A DNA stretch of 18,169 nt from Porphyromonadaceae bacterium UBA4702 (GTDB lineage Bacteria > Bacteroidota > Bacteroidia > Bacteroidales > Muribaculaceae). The stretch covers positions 8,583 to 26,751 of the forward strand of contig DHKE01000051.1 of assembly GCA_002404675.1 (NCBI GenBank), written 5' to 3'. This document shows positions 7,165-13,751 of this stretch, one piece after another (position 1 is the first letter of the stretch; each line of letters opens with the position of its first letter). The notes beneath the pieces are model-generated. The model was not told the origin of the DNA, made no database searches, and worked only from the letters and a program-made list of their open reading frames with translations. A program made the position numbers and the translations under genes.

Positions 7165-7830
7165 ATGGCTGAAAGCATAAATAAATCCGAATCTGGAAAC
7201 AAAAGCATCCGCGACAAAGCGGATAAGGCAAAGGTTGCCCTGAAGAAAGGCGCGACAACCGCCCATGGCGTACTCAAGACCGCGAAATCGCTCGGCGTGC
7301 CAGTACCAAAAGCCGCCCTGAAAATCAGCGGTATGGTAGCAAACAAAGTGCGAGTGTACGGCAAGGCGCAGAACCGAACCGCGCTGGGCATAGTTCATGC
7401 CTACATGGAGATGAACCCCGACGCCACGTTGGAAGACTTGCGTAAGGCGTTCCCTAATGACCTGTGTCCTGACAGAGGTGTACCGGAAGCCTTCCTGACT
7501 GCAGAGGAAGCAGTCTCATACAATGAGCGTATGAGCCTCTATTTCGCAAAACCGGAGGAGACGCTGCACACAGGGGACGGACAAGAAATTGCCATGAGCC
7601 AAATTTGGTCAAAGTCAAGCCTTGAACGCATCATCTCCGCAGCGGCAAACTTTGGCATCGATGTCGCGAAAATAGACAAGACGCATGAAACCGGCGAGGC
7701 GGGATTCAGCCTCAAATACCTGAACGGATATGTTCCGCCTGTAAGAAAGAAGAAAAAACGCCGCAACTGGTGGTTGTATGTACTCATCATAATCCTCATT
7801 GCCGTGATAGTCATATTGGCAACCAGATAG
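7165..7830 (+). CDS. Gene A: tail-anchored membrane protein with an unnamed domain
   Basis: A 221-residue protein with no signal peptide and one C-terminal membrane segment (about 202-220, WWLYVLIIILIAVIVILAT) preceded by RKKKKRR at 194-200, so the bulk should lie in the cytoplasm as a tail-anchored protein. Residues 1-66 are Lys/Ala-rich and probably helical. Residues 70-170 look like one folded domain: TALGIVHAYMEMNPDATLEDLRKAFP, then a short beta-like part with GDGQEIAMSQIW, then a helix. I recall similar HAY...NP..T...L...FP segments in uncharacterised Bacteroidota proteins but know no name or function. It is 269 bases from gene B and has its own likely promoter, so it may be a separate unit of the same locus. 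Confidence 0.8.
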   Translation: MAESINKSESGNKSIRDKADKAKVALKKGATTAHGVLKTAKSLGVPVPKAALKISGMVANKVRVYGKAQNRTALGIVHAYMEMNPDATLEDLRKAFPNDLCPDRGVPEAFLTAEEAVSYNERMSLYFAKPEETLHTGDGQEIAMSQIWSKSSLERIISAAANFGIDVAKIDKTHETGEAGFSLKYLNGYVPPVRKKKKRRNWWLYVLIIILIAVIVILATR

Positions 7831-8054
7831 CAACCGGATTGGCTTCGGGGCGTATGCTCGTCGCTTTGGCGAAATTGATTGGGTATGCCAAACAGATGAG
7901 CCGGTATATGCCGTTTGCCTGAACCATAAACGGCGATACGCTATGCCTCGAGGCTTAATCCACGCTATTGCAATACGCCTGATGCTCGGCAACTCCCTGA
8001 AAATCAGCTTGCCTGAAATTTTTTACGCTATGTCAATTAGAAAACGAGGCAAGT

Positions 8055-8070
8055 TTGATATATATATCAA
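8055..8070. promoter_or_regulatory. Perfect 16-bp AT-rich palindrome upstream of gene B
   Basis: TTGATATATATATCAA reads the same on both strands and lies 29 bases before the gene B start, in the only sizeable gap of the cluster (7831-8099). Its form and place suit an operator for a dimeric repressor; a chance AT run is also possible. The rest of the gap holds no gene I can support. Confidence 0.4.
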
Positions 8071-8080
8071 GTAAACAAAC

Positions 8081-8091
8081 ATAACTAACAC
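8081..8091 (+). promoter_or_regulatory. Shared 11-mer ATAACTAACAC before gene B
   Basis: Lies eight bases before the gene B ATG. The identical 11-mer occurs at 10447-10457, four bases before gene E. Bacteroidota often start translation behind A-rich, Shine-Dalgarno-free leaders, so this may be a translation signal. Confidence 0.35.
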
Positions 8092-8099
8092 ATCAAGAT

Positions 8100-8741
8100 A
8101 TGATACAACCAGACAAAGTAGTCAAGAACCTTCTATTGTTCCCATGGTGGCTGTTCAGAGTAGTAATATGGCTGGTATGCCTAATACTCTCCTTAATACT
8201 GCTGCACCCACCGAAGGTTTGCTTCCCGAAATACCATGCCGTATGGTTCGGAAGCAAGAGCAAGGGCAAAAGCAAAAAGAAAAGCTCTGGCAAAAAGAGC
8301 AGAAACGATGACCATGATGACGACAGCAGTTCATCGTCAAGCCGCAAAGCATCAAAGCCTTCATGGTCCAGCTTGTTGTCAACTGCGTCTTCAAGTTCAA
8401 CCAACACAAACAATAGCAACATGAGTACACAAAAATTCGTAAGAGTAGAGAACGGCAAAGTTGTCGTCCGCGACCAGTACCAAGGATGGCTGTACCCGAT
8501 AATCTGCTCGACACCCGCAGTTCTCGCAGACATGAATGAAGAATACATCGTCGTCACACTGGTGGACGGTCGCATAATGGTATGCAGCGCAAACGGAGGT
8601 GACGCACACTACTATACTGGCAGAGCAAGCGGCGGAGGCATCGTTTCCGCGAGATGGCAAGGCGAATACATCTACACCCAATACCGCGACGGCAGCGCTG
8701 ACCTGCTGACCAGATACGGCACAACACACCGCCGGCTGTGA
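8100..8741 (+). CDS. Gene B: N-terminally anchored protein with a beta-rich C-terminal domain
   Basis: A 213-residue protein in three parts. Residues 11-36 form a strong membrane segment (WWLFRVVIWLVCLILSLILL). Residues 51-107 are a low-complexity linker rich in Lys, then Asp, then Ser/Thr/Asn. Residues 108-213 form a compact domain of repeated beta hairpins, with VTLVDGRIMVCSANG and TQYRDGSADLLTRYG like successive blades of a WD40/PQQ-type propeller, though too few to close one. I do not know a named family. An internal ATG at 8421 behind an A-rich leader (ACAAACAATAGCAAC) would give a free 106-residue form that starts exactly at the domain edge (MSTQKFVRVENGKV). It is followed by gene C after 27 bases and begins the B-E operon. 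Confidence 0.78.
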   Translation: MIQPDKVVKNLLLFPWWLFRVVIWLVCLILSLILLHPPKVCFPKYHAVWFGSKSKGKSKKKSSGKKSRNDDHDDDSSSSSSRKASKPSWSSLLSTASSSSTNTNNSNMSTQKFVRVENGKVVVRDQYQGWLYPIICSTPAVLADMNEEYIVVTLVDGRIMVCSANGGDAHYYTGRASGGGIVSARWQGEYIYTQYRDGSADLLTRYGTTHRRL

Positions 8742-8768
8742 TTTGCGCGAACCTGCAAAACAAAGCTT

Positions 8769-9701
8769 ATGACACAGAAACACATTGCAGTCTCACGACA
8801 GTATGCAGTCGTAATCAACGGACCTGACGACATCAAGGTCTACAGCCGCTGTGACGATGACGGCACACAGATGCGCCGCATAGCAGACGAACTCGGAATG
8901 GCATACTCCCCCGACTGCTCAACAGAACAGCTGGCGGAAATGCTGCTCGATGAGTTTGCCATTGCCGATGGGAAGATGCTGGAACACGGCGACTTCGCAA
9001 TAGCCAAGCTGGGTGACGGCTCTTGCAGCCTGTACTCACTGTCCGAAAACCCGCGCAACGCGCTGCTCGACTATGCCTCACACGTTGACCTGGGCGACTG
9101 CTCCGAGCAAAGTGACTATCTGGTCGCAAACCTCATCGTGGACAAAATCGGCCTCGGCAAACGCATGGCCTCCATTTTCAGCTTTGCAACCGAAGAGGGG
9201 CGGGAAGCCTGCTTTGAGCGGGAGTTGGGAGCAGAAGTCGTCATCCGTCAGTTTGAGGAGGACGTGATGGGGCGGCACAACCCGGCAATACTCATCGACG
9301 CGGACAACCGCTGCACACGCGAGCGCATAGAGGCGATGTGCCTGTCAGGAGGGGACGTGATGTGCATCGACATCGCTGCCTGTGAAGACAATGAGGCTGA
9401 CCGCATACTCCGCTCGATAGTGCGCCGCTTCGGCTCGTCAGACATCGACCCGGACTTCTGCGGCGTATTTTTCAACAACTGCGCACGTGTACCCGAAGTG
9501 GAAGGGCGCGAAAAAGTGGAAGAGCTGATACGCACCGCGCTGACAGGCGGCAAGATGGCTGTCAAGATGCCAACCTTTGATACCGAAATCGACTTCAGCA
9601 AAATTGCAGTGGCAGCTCGCAGCCGCAAATTTCCGCCTTACCTCGATGAGGGCATCTGCAAGACATACACAATCTGTAATTACTCACAACTGCCTAAATA
9701 A
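8769..9701 (+). CDS. Gene C: uncharacterised cytoplasmic protein
   Basis: A 310-residue soluble protein, acidic and rich in Cys, with no signal peptide or membrane segment. I do not recognise its family. Residues around 170-260 alternate hydrophobic strands and helices (AILIDADNR, GGDVMCIDIAACE, DPDFCGVFFNNCARVP), which recalls the core of an alpha/beta nucleotide-binding or AAA-like fold, but no Walker A loop is present; GLGKRM near residue 128 lacks the GxxxxGK[ST] pattern. If it derives from an ATPase it is a degenerate one. It lies 27 bases after gene B and 7 bases before gene D, so it is almost certainly translated from the same mRNA as the nuclease-like gene D and may be its partner. 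Confidence 0.75.
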   Translation: MTQKHIAVSRQYAVVINGPDDIKVYSRCDDDGTQMRRIADELGMAYSPDCSTEQLAEMLLDEFAIADGKMLEHGDFAIAKLGDGSCSLYSLSENPRNALLDYASHVDLGDCSEQSDYLVANLIVDKIGLGKRMASIFSFATEEGREACFERELGAEVVIRQFEEDVMGRHNPAILIDADNRCTRERIEAMCLSGGDVMCIDIAACEDNEADRILRSIVRRFGSSDIDPDFCGVFFNNCARVPEVEGREKVEELIRTALTGGKMAVKMPTFDTEIDFSKIAVAARSRKFPPYLDEGICKTYTICNYSQLPK

Positions 9702-9708
9702 CGTGCAA

Positions 9709-10419
9709 ATGACGACACCGAACATTCCCAAAGCGGGAAGCCAGCTCCCCAAAACGGTTGAGGGCGACATACGCGAATGGCTGGATAGCCATGCACTGCC
9801 TGGCAAAAAACTGTTCCACAACGAACTCGAAATGCAGGTTGACCTCGCAAGACACTTGGATAAAACCGGCAAATATGATGAGGTGCGGACAGAGTACTTC
9901 ATCGACAAGGAAGCCCTGCCTGACGGCGATAACGGAAACGTATGGGATCGGCATTTCTATCTTGACATTGTGCTGCGTCGGGGTGACGAGTGGTTCGTCA
10001 TCGAGATGAAATACAGAACTTGCGCAATGGAAGAAGCAGGAAGCGAGCGTTTCGGCGAGAAGGTCGATTTCCCGATACTCAAAAACCAAGGAGCGACCAA
10101 CTACGGCATGTACGGCTTCTGGAAGGACGTGCGCCGCATCGAGATTGTCAAGCAACGTTTCAGCGGCGTTGTCGGAGGCGTCGCCCTGTTCGTCACCAAC
10201 GACAAGAAGTACTGGGAAGGTCACAAACGCCCGGATGCCGGCTACGCGAATTTCTCGATGGCCCAAGGCTCCCATGGGCCGGAGATGAAATGGACCGGCA
10301 AATGTGAAAAAGAGAATGAAAAGAAGGGACACCACGAATTTTCCCTCGAACATGCATACGACATAGGCTGGAGCAGCGAGGGAGCAGGCGGTTTCCGCTA
10401 TGTGATCCTCCAAGTATGA
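9709..10419 (+). CDS. Gene D: PD-(D/E)XK nuclease-like protein
   Basis: A 236-residue soluble protein. The start at 9709 follows the gene C stop by 7 bases; a longer frame upstream only overlaps gene C and is not used. The signature of PD-(D/E)XK nucleases is clear: an N-terminal helix with glutamates E39/E41 (NELEMQVDLARHL), a strand with D86 (FYLDIVLR), a turn, and the strand VIEMKY with E99 and K101. Spacing of 12 residues between D86 and E99 is typical. Further features such as LKNQGATNYGMYGFW (about 127-141) and a C-terminal FRYVIL strand look like family-specific parts. It would cut nucleic acid, presumably DNA, using Mg2+; the target is unknown. It is the most likely effector of the A-E cluster. 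Confidence 0.8.
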   Translation: MTTPNIPKAGSQLPKTVEGDIREWLDSHALPGKKLFHNELEMQVDLARHLDKTGKYDEVRTEYFIDKEALPDGDNGNVWDRHFYLDIVLRRGDEWFVIEMKYRTCAMEEAGSERFGEKVDFPILKNQGATNYGMYGFWKDVRRIEIVKQRFSGVVGGVALFVTNDKKYWEGHKRPDAGYANFSMAQGSHGPEMKWTGKCEKENEKKGHHEFSLEHAYDIGWSSEGAGGFRYVILQV

Positions 10420-10446
10420 CACTCAATACGACAAATAATCAATCAA

Positions 10447-10457
10447 ATAACTAACAC
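10447..10457 (+). promoter_or_regulatory. Shared 11-mer ATAACTAACAC before gene E
   Basis: Identical to 8081-8091 upstream of gene B and placed four bases before the gene E ATG. The 42-base gap between D and E holds nothing else of note. Confidence 0.35.
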
Positions 10458-10461
10458 GCTA

Positions 10462-12678
10462 ATGGCTAAATTCAAGATTGGAATCAAGACCACCGTCGCG
10501 CAGCTGAAAAAGCAGTTCCGCGACGAGGTCGGAGGCGAACTCCGCGTATATGACGGAGGGCGCAAGGCCGACGACAGCGACATTCTGGTGTCGCTGGGTG
10601 CGACAAAAGGCACGCTCGAGTGCCGCACGAGCCGCACTGTCGGCAAGTTTGAAGAGGCTATGCTCAAGGAGCGTAACCTGAAAGTCAAAGTATTCACCAA
10701 GGACGACTGGGTGAAAGTACTCGACGGCATCACGCTGTCCAAGGTGGCAGACATTCCCCGTCAAGCGAAAAAGGCTGACATGGAGTCGCTGATGTCATAT
10801 CAGCGCGACAATGCCGAGGCAAATGAGGCAGAAGCAGTCTCTGTGCCGGAGGAACTCGTCGGAATGCCTATAATCGACATCACTCTCGATTCCGCCGACA
10901 TATTCCACAACTACGAGGAGGAACTCGAAAACTCCGGCAGATTCTCATGGCCGGCAATCGCTGTATTGATATACGACACTGAAAACGGCGGCACGTGGGT
11001 CAAGAGCAGCACTACAGACACTGACGAAACGATGATTGCCGCAAGAGAGTGGATTGAAGAAGAGTATGAATACTTGGACTTGGGCTACGACGATCTGGAG
11101 GAGGCGTCCGAAACGATGGAATACTATCAGTCCACCTCATGCAAAGCCTACGGCATCAATGATGTGGCGAAAGACAGCGACGAACTGTACAGCGCCATTG
11201 GCGTTGCACTGAACCAGCTGTACAACGGCAGCGACGGAGGAAGTCACACCAACTGGTATTCGTGGCATTTGGAAGCCGAGAAAGTGCTGTTCCGTGTACG
11301 AAACAATGCTATCGACCATACAGAGATTTTCATAGTGACTTCCGACGAGGTATTCGAACCCGTTGACTGCACCTCCGAGCAGGTAGACGAACTCATTCGC
11401 CGCTTCAAAGCAGCGACATGGGGCAACGGGTCATGTTTTGAAGGGGCAACCGATTTCTGTGAAGGGCTTGCCTGGGTGAATCTCGGCGGAAAATGGGGCT
11501 TAATCGACAAGTCTGGCAAGGAGGTCATCAAGCCAAAATACGATGAAGTTGGCTGTTTCAGCGACGGACTCGCTTGGGTAAAACTCAATGAAAAATACGG
11601 ATTTATTAACAAACCTGGAAAGGAGATCGTCAAGCCGAAATACGAGGGCGCAGGCAGATTTAGCGAAGGCCTTGCAGGTGTGAAAACCGACGGGAAATAC
11701 GGCTATATCGACGAGTCTGGAAAAGAGGTCATCAAACCAAAATACGATGGTGCATGGCCGTTCAGCGACGGTCTTGCCGTGGTGATACTCGATGGAAAAT
11801 CTGGGTTCATCGACAAGTCGGGAAAAGAGATCGCAAAACCGAAATACGACAAATTTTACAGGGAACCGGACTTCTATGACGGTTTTGCAAAGGTGAGTGT
11901 CGATGGGAAATACGGCTTCATAGGCAAGTCCGGGAAGGAGATCGTCAAGCCCAAATACGATAGTGCAAACGATTTCAGCGAAGGTCTCGCAATGGTGAGA
12001 GCCGATGGGAAGTACGGCTTTATCGACAAGTCCGGGAAAGAGGTCATCAAGCCGAAATACGATAGCGCAAACGATTTCAACGATGGTCTCGCCCTGGTGA
12101 AACTCGACGGAAAATATAGCTTCATTGACAAGTCTGGTAAAGAGGTCATCAAACTCAAATATGACAGTGCAGAAAGTTTCAGCGAAGACCTCGCTCTGGT
12201 AGTACTCGGCAAAAAACGGGGTTTTATCGACAAGTCCGGAAAAGAAGTCATCAAACCTAAATACGACAGAGCTGGCAGTTTCAGTGAAGGTCGCGCCTGG
12301 GTGAAACTCGATTGGGATTACGGCTTCATCGACAAGACAGGCAAAGAGGTCGTCAAGCTGAAATATGAAGATGCATCAAACTTCTGCAACGGTCTCGCAA
12401 AGGTGGGTGCTGGTGGAGGTTGTTGCAAAGTGTATGGCTTCATAGACAAGTCGGGCAAAGAAGTCATCAAACCCAAATACGACAATGGTTCCCTGGAATT
12501 CAGCGATGGTCTTGCAAAGGTGAAACTCAACGGCAAATGCGGATTCGTTGACGAAGCTGGCAAGGAGGTGATCAAACCGAAATACGATGAAGCCGGTGGT
12601 TTTAGCGACGGTCTTGCAAAGGTGAAAATCGGCGATAATTATGGTTTCATCGACAAGAATGGCAAGTTCGCCTTCTGA
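10462..12678 (+). CDS. Gene E: large WG-repeat protein with an unnamed N-terminal domain
   Basis: A 738-residue protein without signal peptide or membrane segment. Residues 1-110 (AKFKIGIKTTVAQLKKQF, LRVYDGGRKADDSDIL, then a second similar half with NLKVKVFTKDDWVKVLDG) look like two small alpha/beta units. I recall this type of domain in other Bacteroidota proteins, but it has no name I know. Residues 115-325 form an acidic middle domain of unknown kind. From residue 328 there are 12 WG-type repeats about 34 residues long, with the consensus KYGFIDKSGKEVIKPKYD followed by a variable part with FS-[DE]-GLA-x-VK. The first keeps the Trp (W345); the others have Tyr, Ser, Arg or Cys there. WG repeats are usually thought to bind proteins or ligands. 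As the last gene of B-E, it may be the sensor or scaffold. Confidence 0.85.
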   Translation: MAKFKIGIKTTVAQLKKQFRDEVGGELRVYDGGRKADDSDILVSLGATKGTLECRTSRTVGKFEEAMLKERNLKVKVFTKDDWVKVLDGITLSKVADIPRQAKKADMESLMSYQRDNAEANEAEAVSVPEELVGMPIIDITLDSADIFHNYEEELENSGRFSWPAIAVLIYDTENGGTWVKSSTTDTDETMIAAREWIEEEYEYLDLGYDDLEEASETMEYYQSTSCKAYGINDVAKDSDELYSAIGVALNQLYNGSDGGSHTNWYSWHLEAEKVLFRVRNNAIDHTEIFIVTSDEVFEPVDCTSEQVDELIRRFKAATWGNGSCFEGATDFCEGLAWVNLGGKWGLIDKSGKEVIKPKYDEVGCFSDGLAWVKLNEKYGFINKPGKEIVKPKYEGAGRFSEGLAGVKTDGKYGYIDESGKEVIKPKYDGAWPFSDGLAVVILDGKSGFIDKSGKEIAKPKYDKFYREPDFYDGFAKVSVDGKYGFIGKSGKEIVKPKYDSANDFSEGLAMVRADGKYGFIDKSGKEVIKPKYDSANDFNDGLALVKLDGKYSFIDKSGKEVIKLKYDSAESFSEDLALVVLGKKRGFIDKSGKEVIKPKYDRAGSFSEGRAWVKLDWDYGFIDKTGKEVVKLKYEDASNFCNGLAKVGAGGGCCKVYGFIDKSGKEVIKPKYDNGSLEFSDGLAKVKLNGKCGFVDEAGKEVIKPKYDEAGGFSDGLAKVKIGDNYGFIDKNGKFAF
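11443..12675 (+). repeat. 102-bp imperfect tandem repeats coding the WG-type units
   Basis: About 11.5 units, mostly 102 bases (34 codons), are arranged head to tail inside gene E. Units near 11880-12130 are the most alike, with GATAGCGCAAACGATTTCA-type blocks recurring, which suggests recent duplication. Others, such as the unit at about 12380-12440, carry short insertions. Confidence 0.85.
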
Positions 12679-12737
12679 CAGCAACCGTCTCTACTGAAAA
12701 CAACGGCGGTATAAATCCGCTATCCTGTAAATTGATT

Positions 12738-12778
12738 GAAGCCCCAAAGTCTGCAAGGATTTTTGGGGCTTCTTGCTT
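12738..12778 (+). terminator. Terminator of the A-E cluster
   Basis: GAAGCCCCAAA pairs perfectly with TTTGGGGCTTC (11 bp) and is followed by a broken T tract, TTGCTT. It lies 59 bases after the gene E stop. The stem is strong and the T tract weak. Confidence 0.7.
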
Positions 12779-12901
12779 CATTGCTTTTCATGACATGAAG
12801 CATAAGACGATGTTCGTAGGGGATGCTTTCGGTTGTTGTCGTATAAACTTTTCGCAGCGGAGGGTGTCTTAATATGAAAACTAATATTTGATTCTGATGT
12901 G

Positions 12902-13669
12902 ATGAATACAAGAAGAAGCATTGCACTGACGCTGCTGTTTGCAGTCATGATGCTGCTGCCGTCAGCCGCGTCGGCTGCATTTAAGAATGAGACGCTCCGC
13001 TATGTCATTTCATACAAGTGGGGACTTGTCCACAAGGATGCCGGCGATGCGACGTTGACTCTCCGGAACAGCGGCGGCAATTACAACATCATCCTTACTG
13101 CCAAGACCAAACCGTGGGCAGACAAGATTTTCACTGTGCGTGACACCTTGCGCTCGGTAGTGAAAGTAGCAGGTCTCAAACCGCTTTCATATACCAAAAC
13201 TACCCATGAGGGGGGCAAGTATGCGCGTGATGTCATCAAGTACTCATACGCCGGCAACAATGTAGTGGTCAACTGTGACCGCATAAAGGAGAAGAAGGGG
13301 AAAATCAGCAAGTCGCACAAACGGCTGTCGTCCAGCGGCCCGTCATACGATATGCTGTCGATATTCTATTACTTGCGCTCTATCAACTTTGACAAGATGA
13401 AGAAGAACACCATCTACAAGGCGACTGTATTTTCGGGCAAGCAGGTTGAGACTATTGCGATGCGCAACATGGGCGTAGAGACCATAAAGCTGCGTGACAA
13501 GCGGCAGGTGAAGGCCTATCACATACGGTTTAATTTCACCTCCAACGGCAAGAAGAAGTCGAGTGCGGATATGCACACTTGGATTTCGACTGATGCCCGC
13601 CACATACCGCTGCTTCTGGAGGGCGACCTGCCGGTAGGCAAAATCAAGTGCTACTATGTCGGCGGATAA
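12902..13669 (+). CDS. DUF3108 domain-containing exported protein
   Basis: A 255-residue protein with a signal peptide (MNTRRSIALTLLFAVMMLL then ...AASAA, cleavage near residue 21). The mature part is a beta-rich DUF3108 domain: ETLRYVISYKWGLVHKDAGD near the start, PSYDMLSIFYYLR in the middle, and MHTWISTDARHIPLLLEGDL near the end. DUF3108 proteins are periplasmic or outer-membrane-facing proteins of unknown function, common in Bacteroidota. I prefer the ATG at 12902 to the GTG directly before it because a signal peptide follows at once. An overlapping ATG at 12897 meets a stop immediately. It is a single-gene unit facing a convergent peptidase gene. Confidence 0.87.
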   Translation: MNTRRSIALTLLFAVMMLLPSAASAAFKNETLRYVISYKWGLVHKDAGDATLTLRNSGGNYNIILTAKTKPWADKIFTVRDTLRSVVKVAGLKPLSYTKTTHEGGKYARDVIKYSYAGNNVVVNCDRIKEKKGKISKSHKRLSSSGPSYDMLSIFYYLRSINFDKMKKNTIYKATVFSGKQVETIAMRNMGVETIKLRDKRQVKAYHIRFNFTSNGKKKSSADMHTWISTDARHIPLLLEGDLPVGKIKCYYVGG

Positions 13670-13691
13670 CGGATAATCAGTAGTTTGCAAA

Positions 13692-13733
13692 TGCAAGAAG
13701 AGCGCGTCACAGAAATGACGCGCTCTTCTTGTA
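13692..13733. terminator. Bidirectional terminator between DUF3108 and M23 genes
   Basis: AAGAAGAGCGCGTCA pairs perfectly over 15 bp with TGACGCGCTCTTCTT around a six-base loop, and three more outer pairs are possible. The A-rich left arm and T-rich right arm give T runs in both directions, as expected between two convergent genes. Confidence 0.87.
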
Positions 13734-13751
13734 TCTCATATACTCGTGGGG

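Noticed and set aside
9146..9175. Possible Walker A loop in gene C (GLGKRM)
   Set aside because: The GxxxxGK[ST] pattern is not met: Arg follows Lys and the leading glycine spacing is wrong.
11443..12675. Regular repeats that might be read as a CRISPR array or satellite
   Set aside because: The 102-bp periodicity is in frame and encodes a clear protein repeat with the consensus KYGFIDKSGKE; there is no repeat-spacer pattern.
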